Shown here in pieces: positions 1 to 6,177 of a DNA stretch of 12,018 nucleotides; positions within the stretch are counted from its first letter, which is position 1, and the number at the start of each line of letters is the position of its first letter. The position numbers and the translations under genes were made by a program. Source of the stretch: Acidimicrobiaceae bacterium (GTDB lineage Bacteria > Actinomycetota > Acidimicrobiia > Acidimicrobiales > UBA8592); assembly GCA_002722525.1 (NCBI GenBank), contig PBMJ01000006.1:22908-34925 (forward strand), read 5' to 3'. The notes below the pieces were generated by a model. That model was not told where the DNA came from. It saw only the letters and a list, made by a program, of their open reading frames with translations, and made no database searches.

Positions 1-578
1 AGAAGATGCATTCGTTCACCAAGAGTGATATTAGTAGCTGATATTTCAAACCATCGACCTGCAAGATTTGGGATCCGTTCGTATCTCTCTCCACACAGAT
101 TTTCTAATGCGTAGATACACCCTCCATGAGAAACAGCTACAACATCTTTGTTTTTAGTGTTTGAAGATTGGTCTATAAGAGAAGTGACCCTCTCCAAGCC
201 TACTAAAAGACGATCGACTAAATTTTTATCGGGCTCCCAATCATCGGGCCAAATATCGTTCCCTAGATATCCAGGAAATTGCTCATCAATCTCCACTCGA
301 GTAAGGCCACTAAAAGCTCCAGCATCCCTTTCCTTGATTCTGTCCTCAACAACTATGTCTTTTTGGTTCCATGCCGTGGCTTCAGCGAAAATGTTTGCTG
401 TCTGCTTAGCTCTTTCCAAAGTTGAAGCTGCGAGGAGGCCAAAATCAGGAAGCTGTGATGCAGCTTGGAAAGCTTGCTTAGCTCCGAGTTCGCTCAGGGG
501 AGGGTCTGCTTGTCCTTGCCATTTTCCAAGTGCATTCCATTCGGATTGGCCATGTCTCACAAGAAACAATCGGGTCAT
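1..578 (-). CDS. Histidine phosphatase (phosphoglycerate-mutase-like) family protein, 3' end outside window
   Basis: I translated this frame by hand: it runs from an ATG at 578 down to the left edge (192 codons) without a stop, so the C-terminus is missing. It is a branch-1 histidine phosphatase. The RHG motif gives the phospho-accepting His9, Arg56 lies in the STLERAKQT stretch, the ERDAG motif gives the likely proton donor Glu83, and the SHGG motif gives the second catalytic His151. The N-terminal RHGQSEWNALGKWQGQ region resembles broad phosphatases (CobC, GpgP or PhoE type) and lacks the features of the glycolytic dPGM, so I do not call it gpmA. The substrate cannot be read from the sequence. 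It is divergent from the moaD-like gene with only 25 bases between the start codons; a weak GGA lies just upstream of the ATG. Confidence 0.9.
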   Translation of the reverse strand, partial: MTRLFLVRHGQSEWNALGKWQGQADPPLSELGAKQAFQAASQLPDFGLLAASTLERAKQTANIFAEATAWNQKDIVVEDRIKERDAGAFSGLTRVEIDEQFPGYLGNDIWPDDWEPDKNLVDRLLVGLERVTSLIDQSSNTKNKDVVAVSHGGCIYALENLCGERYERIPNLAGRWFEISATNITLGERMHL

Positions 579-591
579 AATTTCCACACGG

Positions 592-597
592 TAGTCT
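592..597 (+). promoter_or_regulatory. Putative -10 element (TAGTCT) for a leaderless moaD-like transcript
   Basis: TAGTCT fits the actinobacterial SigA -10 pattern TANNNT. Its last T lies seven bases before the GTG at 604, so transcription would start at the start codon itself. There is no Shine-Dalgarno sequence before this gene. I see no convincing -35 hexamer, which is common for this promoter class. It is the first of five such sites in the window. Confidence 0.5.
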
Positions 598-603
598 TTA
601 CTT

Positions 604-849
604 GTGGTTACTTTACGTTTGTTTGCATCGATTCGAGAAATTGCCGGAGTAAATCAAATAGATTTTGATGGTGAGACTGTTGGAGAAGTTGTTGGGTTAG
701 CAGTTGAAAAGTTTGGTCCGGACTTTGCATCGATATTGCCCGCTTGCCGAATCTGGGTTAATGGAAACCCAGCCAAGGAGGATGACAAAGTATTTGATAG
801 CGATGAAGTAGCAATACTTCCTCCTGTTTCAGGTGGCGCATATGAGTAG
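604..849 (+). CDS. MoaD/ThiS-family sulfur carrier protein with a 3-residue tail after Gly-Gly
   Basis: This is an 81-residue ubiquitin-fold protein of the MoaD (molybdopterin synthase small subunit) family. It starts with the beta strand VTLRLFASIREIAG, has the central IWVNGNPA strand (50-57), and ends with the VAILPPVSGG signature (69-78). In canonical MoaD the second Gly is the C-terminus and is adenylated and converted to a thiocarboxylate. Here Ala-Tyr-Glu follows it, so the carrier would need trimming before activation, or it is used differently. The GTG at 604 is chosen because it gives the expected N-terminal strand and follows a leaderless-type -10. The gene overlaps the downstream glycosyltransferase start by 8 bases. 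No moaE, moeB or other molybdopterin gene is in the window, so the acceptor (molybdopterin, thiamine, cysteine or other) is unknown. Confidence 0.85.
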   Translation: MVTLRLFASIREIAGVNQIDFDGETVGEVVGLAVEKFGPDFASILPACRIWVNGNPAKEDDKVFDSDEVAILPPVSGGAYE

Positions 850-2101
850 TAACATAAATCCGGTGGACAATACTGAAAGAAACCATGGAGGTCAGCACAT
901 AGCAATCCTGTCATTGCATACCTCCCCGTTCATCCAACCCGGTCATGGCGACTCTGGAGGTATGAACGTATATATTAGGGAACTTGTTAGTTCCCTAGCG
1001 CATAAAGGAGCGAAGTGTTCTGTTTATGTTCGCCGCTGGAAAAATACCTTACCGGATGAGGAGCTAATCGAGCCCGGAGTCCGATTAGTTCATATCGACG
1101 CTGGTAACCCAGAGCTCAAAAAGAACGAACTTGTCGATGTCATCGATGAGTTCTCTGAAGGAGTAGAAAGAGACCTAATACTTCGTTCTAATGTTGATGT
1201 GTTGCACGCAAACTACTGGCTATCAGGAATTTCTGGTCACGCACTGAAGCATCGACTGGGTGTCCCACTCGTTACGACCTTTCACACTCTTGGAAAAACA
1301 AAGATTACATCAGGTGAGTTTGAACCGAGAGACCGAATCAGAAAGGAACAGGACATTATTGATTGTTCTGACATTGTGATCGCAAACAGCGTTGCCGAAG
1401 CAAATCAACTCAAAGATCTTTACGCCGCACCCCAAGAAAGAGTCGTCGTCGTTCCACTCGGCGTAGAACATGCATTTTTTGCCCCTGGAAACCAAGATGC
1501 GGCTCGATCAGCCATCGGCCTAGGTCGTGGCCCCGTTGTGACGTACGTGGGCAGGCTACAACCGCTAAAAGGCGTGGACTTGGCTCTAGAAATGTTTGCG
1601 GAGTTACAAACTGAAAATGGAGTTCTTCTTATAGTTGGTGGCGCAAGTGGCACAGGAGGAGACAAAGAAGTAAGTAGACTCAAGCAGCGAATTAAGGAAC
1701 TAGATCTAGAACAGCAAGTTCGCCTAATAGCCCCTCAACCTCACCACATACTCAGCACCTATTACCGTGCCTCAGACGTGGTAGTTGTTCCTAGTAAGGC
1801 TGAGTCATTTGGTCTAGTTGCTCTTGAAGCTGCCGCATGTGGAACCCCAGTCGTTGCAGCTTCTGTCGGCGGACTCCAAGAACTTATCCTTCATGGAACG
1901 ACCGGCTATCTCGTAAATGAGCGCGACCCTAAACTATATGCTGACTATGCCCGTCAAATTCTTGAGAATCCGTTACACGGAGCAGAAATCGCTATGAACG
2001 CTGTCGAGAAAGCTCAACAATACTCATGGGAAAAAACATCTGACCAGATTCTTAACTTGTACACTTCTGTGACCTCTAGAGCACTAGTCGACTGCCGATA
2101 A
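842..2101 (+). CDS. mshA: GT4-family glycosyltransferase, probable D-inositol-3-phosphate glycosyltransferase MshA
   Basis: This 419-residue cytoplasmic GT-B glycosyltransferase would join GlcNAc from UDP-GlcNAc to 1D-myo-inositol 3-phosphate, the first step of mycothiol synthesis. Visible motifs are the N-terminal SLHTSPFIQPGHGDSGGMN (24-42), which is the MshA hallmark glycine-rich loop, HANYWLSG (122-129), TFHTLG (146-151), the VGRLQPLKG donor loop (236-244), and the EX7E motif ESFGLVALE (321-329). The ATG at 842 is preferred because AGGTGG lies five bases upstream; a GTG at 833 would add three residues. The start overlaps the stop of the moaD-like gene, suggesting coupling. The YbjN-like gene that follows is the usual actinobacterial partner of mshA. 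mshB, mshC and mshD are not in the window. A related GT4 enzyme with another acceptor is possible, since the TFHTLG segment differs from the mycobacterial one. Confidence 0.75.
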   Translation: MSSNINPVDNTERNHGGQHIAILSLHTSPFIQPGHGDSGGMNVYIRELVSSLAHKGAKCSVYVRRWKNTLPDEELIEPGVRLVHIDAGNPELKKNELVDVIDEFSEGVERDLILRSNVDVLHANYWLSGISGHALKHRLGVPLVTTFHTLGKTKITSGEFEPRDRIRKEQDIIDCSDIVIANSVAEANQLKDLYAAPQERVVVVPLGVEHAFFAPGNQDAARSAIGLGRGPVVTYVGRLQPLKGVDLALEMFAELQTENGVLLIVGGASGTGGDKEVSRLKQRIKELDLEQQVRLIAPQPHHILSTYYRASDVVVVPSKAESFGLVALEAAACGTPVVAASVGGLQELILHGTTGYLVNERDPKLYADYARQILENPLHGAEIAMNAVEKAQQYSWEKTSDQILNLYTSVTSRALVDCR

Positions 2102-2106
2102 AATTC

Positions 2107-2580
2107 ATGTCTGAATTGCCTATTTCTCCGGAGAGACTTTCCGAACTCACAGAAGTTATAAGTGGGTGGCTTGATAACCAATTGAGCAGCAAAACCCTTG
2201 TCCAGTCAGTCGAACATAATCAAAATGAAAGTCGATGGTATGTTCGGATTTCTGGCGAAGATAAGGACAACTCCATGGTTTTATTCACACTTGGACAACG
2301 GACTCTCCATTTTGAAACCTATTTTATGCCTTCCCCCGAAGAAAATAGGCAAGATGTCTTTCAATATCTACTTCGTAAAAATTCAAAACTATATGGTGTT
2401 TCATTTGGAGTCGGCAGCGAAGAAGCTGTTTACTTATCTGGCCAGATAAATAGTGAAGTCATAAGTAGTGGAACTCTCGATTGGGTTCTTGGGACAATTT
2501 ATAAAGCTATAGAAGAATGTTTTAAACCAGCACTCCGTCTTGGTTTCGCAAGTCGCTTTAAAAATAACCACAGTGATTAA
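2107..2580 (+). CDS. YbjN-domain-containing protein
   Basis: This 157-residue soluble protein has the layout of the actinobacterial YbjN / type III secretion chaperone-like fold found next to mshA (Rv0487 in M. tuberculosis). It has an N-terminal helix (about residues 8-27), a strand around WYVRISGE, a strand pair around LFTLGQRTLHFETYFMPSP, and a long helix from about 80 to 92, followed by further helical sequence. No catalytic motif, signal peptide or membrane segment is visible. The molecular function of these proteins is not known to me; the conserved position beside mshA suggests a linked role. It begins five bases after the mshA stop without a Shine-Dalgarno sequence, so it is probably translated by re-initiation from mshA. 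Confidence 0.8.
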   Translation: MSELPISPERLSELTEVISGWLDNQLSSKTLVQSVEHNQNESRWYVRISGEDKDNSMVLFTLGQRTLHFETYFMPSPEENRQDVFQYLLRKNSKLYGVSFGVGSEEAVYLSGQINSEVISSGTLDWVLGTIYKAIEECFKPALRLGFASRFKNNHSD

Positions 2581-2627
2581 GGCCACAAGAGTTTTCGATA
2601 TTTAACCCTTTGCAGCCACCAACCTAC

Positions 2628-2633
2628 TAGTTT
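2628..2633 (+). promoter_or_regulatory. Putative -10 element (TAGTTT) for a leaderless proC transcript
   Basis: TAGTTT fits TANNNT, and its last T is seven bases before the ATG at 2640, so the transcript would begin with AUG. No Shine-Dalgarno sequence precedes proC, and no good -35 is visible. It lies in the 59-base gap after the YbjN-like gene, which has no clear terminator hairpin. Confidence 0.5.
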
Positions 2634-2639
2634 TTATAT

Positions 2640-3431
2640 ATGGCTACAGAACTAATGATCGTAGGCGGAGGAAAGATGGGGGAGGCCTTAGCTGCTGGAT
2701 TAATCAGTGCCGGTTGGGCAGATCCAGCTGGTATTACAGTTGTTGAACCCGTAGAGGAAAGAAGGGAAGAATTAGAAAAGGCGTATCCTGATCTCAGGGT
2801 CATCACAAGTCCAGAAAAAACCAATGACGTACTAGTTTCAGTAAAACCAAATCAGATACAAAATGTTTGCGAATTGCTGTCGGTTACTTCTCCTGAGCGT
2901 CTGATTTCTATTGCAGCAGGTGTAACCATCACAACATTGGAGAATTCTCTTCCTCCAGAGACAAGTGTGATCCGTGTTATGCCCAACACTCCGGCAATGG
3001 TGAATGAGGGAATGTCAGTACTATCGCCGGGAACGCACGCTTCCCCTGCAGATATAGAGTGGGCAGTGTCCATCTTCGCAGCAGTCGGTGAAACAGCTGT
3101 TTTAGAGGAAGAGCTTATGAATGCTGTAACAGGCGTTAGTGGGTCTGGCCCAGCCTATGTTTTTGCATTAGCCGAAGCTCTAGTAAGGGCCGGAATAAAC
3201 GAAGGACTAGATTACGAAAATGCAGATCTTCTTGTCCGTCAAACACTTCTTGGGGCAGCGACTCTTCTTTCACAATCAGGTGAAAGTCCAACGGAACTCC
3301 GTGAGGCGGTTACATCACCAAATGGAACTACTGCCGCTGCAATATCTATTTTTGAACGGACGGGATTCCAAGATATTCTTATCGACGCGGTCTCAGCTGC
3401 TACACAAAGAGCTGAAGAACTCGGATCCTGA
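2640..3431 (+). CDS. proC: Pyrroline-5-carboxylate reductase
   Basis: ProC reduces 1-pyrroline-5-carboxylate to L-proline with NAD(P)H, the last step of proline synthesis. The protein is 263 residues, normal for the family. The Rossmann dinucleotide motif GGGKMGEA lies at 9-16, VMPNTPA at 113-119, the GVSGSGPAYVF segment at 165-175, and the family signature around EAVTSPNGTTAAA at 222-234 (Asn in place of the first Gly of the usual SPGGTT). The ATG at 2640 fits the leaderless -10; an in-frame ATG at 2655 would leave almost no residues before the Rossmann strand. The next gene is a small HTH protein 82 bases downstream, the same order as Rv0500-Rv0500A in mycobacteria. Confidence 0.96.
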   Translation: MATELMIVGGGKMGEALAAGLISAGWADPAGITVVEPVEERREELEKAYPDLRVITSPEKTNDVLVSVKPNQIQNVCELLSVTSPERLISIAAGVTITTLENSLPPETSVIRVMPNTPAMVNEGMSVLSPGTHASPADIEWAVSIFAAVGETAVLEEELMNAVTGVSGSGPAYVFALAEALVRAGINEGLDYENADLLVRQTLLGAATLLSQSGESPTELREAVTSPNGTTAAAISIFERTGFQDILIDAVSAATQRAEELGS

Positions 3432-3458
3432 ATTCTCTCTTTGAATTTGTTGTTGGAT

Positions 3459-3486
3459 TTGCACTTTTTTCTCAATGCCCTAAGGT
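3459..3486 (+). promoter_or_regulatory. Weak candidate promoter for the HTH gene
   Basis: TTGCAC (3459-3464) and TAAGGT (3481-3486, a TANNNT match) are 16 bases apart in the proC-HTH gap. Transcription would start near 3493 and give a leader of about 20 bases that includes the AAGGAAG ribosome binding site. The -35 match is poor, so this is only a candidate. Confidence 0.3.
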
Positions 3487-3513
3487 GACGCCGAACAGCC
3501 TTTAAGGAAGAAG

Positions 3514-3711
3514 ATGTCGAACGTCTCCAAGAACTCCTCAGAATTCATGACAGTAAGTGAGGTTGCGGACCTCATGAGAGTTTCATCGATGACAGTTTAT
3601 AGATTGATCAAGGCTGGTGAGATTCGTGCTGCCCGAGTTGGTAAATCATACCGAATCCGTGAAAGCGATGTAGATCAATATCTTGCAGATCGATATAACC
3701 AGACGGGTTAA
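3514..3711 (+). CDS. Small excisionase/MerR-type helix-turn-helix DNA-binding protein
   Basis: This 65-residue protein is almost entirely one winged-helix domain of the HTH_17/excisionase type. It contains MTVSEVADLMRVSSMTVYRL (12-31), which is the helix-turn-helix, then the wing AARVGKSYRIRESDVDQYL (39-57). It probably binds DNA as a transcription regulator or nucleoid-type factor rather than acting in phage excision, because no integrase or att site is nearby. A protein of the same type (Rv0500A) follows proC in mycobacteria. BldC is a distant relative but has a different wing. The start is supported by AAGGAAG a few bases before the ATG. Targets are unknown; the adjacent biosynthetic genes are natural candidates only by position. 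Confidence 0.88.
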   Translation: MSNVSKNSSEFMTVSEVADLMRVSSMTVYRLIKAGEIRAARVGKSYRIRESDVDQYLADRYNQTG

Positions 3712-3752
3712 TCTTATTCTCAAAAAATCTGTCTAAAATCCTGCCTTTCCAA

Positions 3753-3758
3753 TACGAT
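3753..3758 (+). promoter_or_regulatory. Putative -10 element (TACGAT) for a leaderless DUF62 transcript
   Basis: TACGAT fits TANNNT with its last T seven bases before the ATG at 3765. No Shine-Dalgarno sequence precedes this gene. It is the only one of the five sites that does not start with TAG. Confidence 0.45.
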
Positions 3759-3764
3759 TGGATC

Positions 3765-4622
3765 ATGGAAAGTACGCGGAACCCTACTATCAGCTTTCTT
3801 AGTGACTTTGGAACTAAAGACGAATTTGTAGGTGTTGTGAAATCAGTAATTCATTCGCTTGCACCTAATTCAAAATTAATTGACATCACTCATGAAATTA
3901 AAGCTCACGATATTCGATCGGGTGGCTTAACCCTTGCACGTTCAGCCCAGTACTTAGACAAAGGTATTGTTCTTGCTGTAGTTGACCCCGGTGTAGGTGG
4001 GTCACGCAAGGAAGTAGCGATTGAGGTAAATGGCGGTGACTATGTCTTAGTCGGCCCTGATAACGGTTTGCTGCCCCCAGCGGTAACAATGCTAGGGGAG
4101 TCTACGCGTGCTGTAGAACTTACTAATCCTAAATTTCACTTGCCTTCTCTCTCCGCCACATTTGCCGGTAGAGATATATTTGCACCTGTAGCAGCTCACC
4201 TAACTCTAGGTATCCCACTTGATGAATTAGGGGACTTAATCCCCGTTCACTCCCTTCAGCCTGGAATACTTCCAGTAGGTGGAGTTAACGGAGATTTAGT
4301 TTCTGCAGAAGCGCTATGGGAAGACCGTTTCGGGAATCTACAACTCAATCTTGCCCCAGAAGACATTCAAGAACTTGGGGAAACTTTTATGCTTCGATTT
4401 GGAGAAATGTCGAGACGAGTGACAACGGCTAAAACATTTGAGTCAATCCCTAGTTCCGAAGTGGGCCTAATTGTGGATTCCTGTGGGCTTCTTAGTATTT
4501 CGATGTACGGACGCTCCGCAGCGGAAGAATTAAAACTCCATGAAGGCCAGCAGATCGAGCTAACGCCTGCAGAAGAAAATCGTAAAAACATCGTTCCAGT
4601 TACTCTTAGAAAGGAACGATGA
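3765..4622 (+). CDS. DUF62-family S-adenosyl-L-methionine hydrolase (adenosine-forming)
   Basis: This 285-residue protein belongs to the SAM hydroxide adenosyltransferase family (SAM + water to adenosine + methionine), structurally related to fluorinase and chlorinase. Visible motifs are FLSDFGTKDEFVG (11-23), VDPGVGGSR (73-81), VGPDNGLL (96-103), TFAGRDIFAP (132-141), and DRFGNLQLNL in the C-terminal beta-barrel domain. By comparison with Pyrococcus PH0463 (Asp68, Arg75, His127), Asp74 and Arg81 are present, but the histidine of TFHGRD is Ala134 here. The enzyme may therefore be slower or use another group, though I cannot say how common this variant is. It has neither the sequence hallmarks nor the gene context of halogenating enzymes, such as a halometabolite cluster. 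Its stop overlaps the ATG of a membrane microprotein in an ATGA junction. Confidence 0.9.
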   Translation: MESTRNPTISFLSDFGTKDEFVGVVKSVIHSLAPNSKLIDITHEIKAHDIRSGGLTLARSAQYLDKGIVLAVVDPGVGGSRKEVAIEVNGGDYVLVGPDNGLLPPAVTMLGESTRAVELTNPKFHLPSLSATFAGRDIFAPVAAHLTLGIPLDELGDLIPVHSLQPGILPVGGVNGDLVSAEALWEDRFGNLQLNLAPEDIQELGETFMLRFGEMSRRVTTAKTFESIPSSEVGLIVDSCGLLSISMYGRSAAEELKLHEGQQIELTPAEENRKNIVPVTLRKER

Positions 4623-4708
4623 GGAACGCTACAACAATTGCCGTATTTGTGCTGATAGCAGTGATTCTTATTGCATCAGTTACACAGTTATTTTTTCTAG
4701 CAAGATAA
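4619..4708 (+). CDS. 29-residue single-pass membrane microprotein, coupled to the DUF62 gene
   Basis: This short reading frame encodes MRNATTIAVFVLIAVILIAS followed by VTQLFFLAR. An uninterrupted hydrophobic segment (about residues 7-27) lies between an N-terminal Arg and a C-terminal Arg, as expected for a one-pass membrane peptide. Its ATG overlaps the DUF62 stop (ATGA), and AAGGA (4611-4615) lies at ribosome-binding distance, so start and translation are well supported by position. I do not recognise a family. It could be a membrane subunit or anchor for a neighbour, or a free small membrane protein. A chance frame is possible at this length, but the overlap, ribosome binding site and composition argue against that. 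Confidence 0.62.
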   Translation: MRNATTIAVFVLIAVILIASVTQLFFLAR

Positions 4709-4763
4709 AAAACAAGGCATCAGATTCTTAATCATCGGACTCCCATCATGGTAAAAAACAAGG
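4706..4763 (+). repeat. 12-base direct repeat pair
   Basis: TAAAAAACAAGG occurs at 4706-4717 and again at 4752-4763, 46 bases apart, and each copy is followed by [C/T]AT. The first copy overlaps the stop codon of the microprotein. Low complexity makes chance or a small local duplication the likely explanation; a paired regulator site is possible. Confidence 0.5.
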
Positions 4764-4889
4764 TATGTTAGAAGTGAGGCGAAAAAATAGTAAATCAAAA
4801 AATTGGTTTCAATTTGGCAGATTTATTAAGTCTCGGCGAAGCTAGGTATAGCCCATATCGGGTAGTAAATTAGAAAAGGCCCTCACAGC
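4709..4889 (+). other. 181-base intergenic region upstream of hemA
   Basis: This is the largest gap in the window. It is AT-rich, has no coding frame of note, and contains part of a direct repeat of TAAAAAACAAGG (4706-4717 and 4752-4763). TTGGCA at 4814-4819 resembles a -35, but no TANNNT lies at proper spacing; TAAATT at 4866-4871 is the nearest -10-like hexamer to hemA. AAAAGG at 4874-4879, ten bases before the GTG, serves as a ribosome binding site. The hemA promoter is probably here but I cannot place it. No Rex-type TGTGA...TCACA operator is visible. Confidence 0.5.
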
Positions 4890-6152
4890 GTGTCTCTTGT
4901 AGTAATCGGTGTAAATAATAGGACAATGCCCCTCGACCTCTTCGAGCAATTCGCTATCGGAGAAGAAGCATTACCTAAGGCTCTAGCTGGAGTCCAAGGT
5001 TGTCGCAATATAAGCGAAGCAATCGTTCTTTCAACATGCAACAGGACCGAAGTTTACGTGTATGCAGAGAAATTTCATGGCGCCTATCAAGACGTTCGCG
5101 ATTTCCTCTCTGAAACTGCTCAAGTAGCGCCGGAAAGTTTCAACGATTACCTCTACGCTCATTATGACGCTGACGCCATCCAGCATCTCTTCTCGGTCAC
5201 TTGTGGTCTCGACTCGGCCGTTGTTGGCGAAAACGAAGTTCAACATCAAGTGAAAGTTGCATGGGAGCGAGCCCGAGAAGAAGGTACCTGTGGAACCGTG
5301 ATCAATGAAGCATTCCGCAGAGCTCTAGAAGTCGGAAAACGAGTGCGAACACAAACTGATCTGTCAAGGAACAGCTCTTCCGTTGCACAAGCGTGTGTTG
5401 AAATGGCTCATCACCTATCTGAGGGTTTAGCAGATCGAAAGATTCTTGTTCTTGGTGCCGGAGAAGTCGGGCAAGGTGTCGCAACTTCCTTAGATCAATT
5501 GGAAACCGGCCATATCTCTTTTATCAATCGTAGCTTTGAACGTGCTCACAAACTAGCCAAACAAGTTGATGCAGTTGCCGTTCCATTTGAAAAACTAAAT
5601 GAAGCACTTTCTAGCTGTGATGTTCTTCTAACTTCAACTGCTTCAGATTCCGCAATATTTGATCGAGCACGCCTTGAGGCAATAATGGAGAGCAGAAAAA
5701 GAAATGAACTACTAATTATCGATATTGCCGTACCTCGTGATGTCGACCCCGCAGCTGCTTGTATTGATGGAATCACTCTTCTTGATATTGACGCCCTTTG
5801 GTCATTACGTGCCAAAAATTCTCTAATTGAAAATGAAGGTGCATATTTGGAAGCTCAAGAGATTATTTCTGAAGAGGTAGCTCGATTCCTTGAACAACAG
5901 TCTGCCCGTCAAGTTGCTCCACTAATAGCTGGATTCCGGAATGGAGCTGAAGAAATTAGGCAGGCAGAACTTAAGCGGTTCGAAAGTCGACTTGCTGATT
6001 TGTCTGATGAGCAGCGAGATGCAGTTGAGTCTCTTACTCAAGGAATATTGGGAAAGATTCTGCATGAACCCACTATTGCGATGAATGAGGCTGCTGGTTC
6101 ACCTCGCGGTGATCGACTTGCAGAAGCTCTTCGTGAATTATTCAACATCTAA
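4890..6152 (+). CDS. hemA: Glutamyl-tRNA reductase
   Basis: HemA reduces glutamyl-tRNA(Glu) to glutamate-1-semialdehyde with NADPH, the committed step of C5-pathway tetrapyrrole synthesis. The 420-residue protein has the nucleophile Cys50 in LSTCNRTE, His99 in the IQHLFSV segment, the GLDSAVVGENEVQHQVK region (106-122), the NADPH Rossmann motif VLGAGEVGQG (186-195), and a C-terminal helical dimerisation region from about residue 330. The start is GTG with AAAAGG ten bases upstream. It leads the hem cluster; in streptomycetes and mycobacteria hemA likewise precedes hemC and hemD. Being the flux-controlling enzyme, it has the longest upstream region in the window. It works with HemL (9023-10288), to which it hands the unstable semialdehyde. 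Confidence 0.97.
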   Translation: MSLVVIGVNNRTMPLDLFEQFAIGEEALPKALAGVQGCRNISEAIVLSTCNRTEVYVYAEKFHGAYQDVRDFLSETAQVAPESFNDYLYAHYDADAIQHLFSVTCGLDSAVVGENEVQHQVKVAWERAREEGTCGTVINEAFRRALEVGKRVRTQTDLSRNSSSVAQACVEMAHHLSEGLADRKILVLGAGEVGQGVATSLDQLETGHISFINRSFERAHKLAKQVDAVAVPFEKLNEALSSCDVLLTSTASDSAIFDRARLEAIMESRKRNELLIIDIAVPRDVDPAAACIDGITLLDIDALWSLRAKNSLIENEGAYLEAQEIISEEVARFLEQQSARQVAPLIAGFRNGAEEIRQAELKRFESRLADLSDEQRDAVESLTQGILGKILHEPTIAMNEAAGSPRGDRLAEALRELFNI

Positions 6153-6165
6153 GCTTTTCATCACG

Positions 6166-6171
6166 TAGATT
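6166..6171 (+). promoter_or_regulatory. Putative -10 element (TAGATT) for a leaderless hemC transcript
   Basis: TAGATT fits TANNNT with its last T seven bases before the ATG at 6178. It lies in the 25-base hemA-hemC gap, where no Shine-Dalgarno sequence is present. If real, hemC has an internal promoter in addition to read-through from hemA. Confidence 0.5.
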
Positions 6172-6177
6172 AGAAAA

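Noticed and set aside
148..594. A 148-codon plus-strand open frame over the left end.
   Set aside because: It is antisense to the histidine phosphatase, whose catalytic motifs are intact on the minus strand; its translation shows no recognisable domain.
2655..2657. ATG at 2655 as the true proC start.
   Set aside because: It leaves only the Met before the Rossmann strand and has no ribosome binding site or properly spaced -10; the ATG at 2640 matches the leaderless geometry.
3514..3711. The excisionase-type HTH protein as evidence of a prophage or integrative element.
   Set aside because: No integrase, att repeat, tRNA or phage gene is nearby, and the proC-HTH order is conserved in non-mobile actinobacterial contexts.
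4706..4763. Direct repeat before hemA considered as a CRISPR or att remnant.
   Set aside because: There are only two short AT-rich copies and no cas, integrase or further repeats; kept as a plain repeat.
4852..4862. CCCATATCGGG near hemA as a repressor operator.
   Set aside because: The arms do not pair (CCC against GGG only, with an asymmetric centre), and it matches no operator I know.
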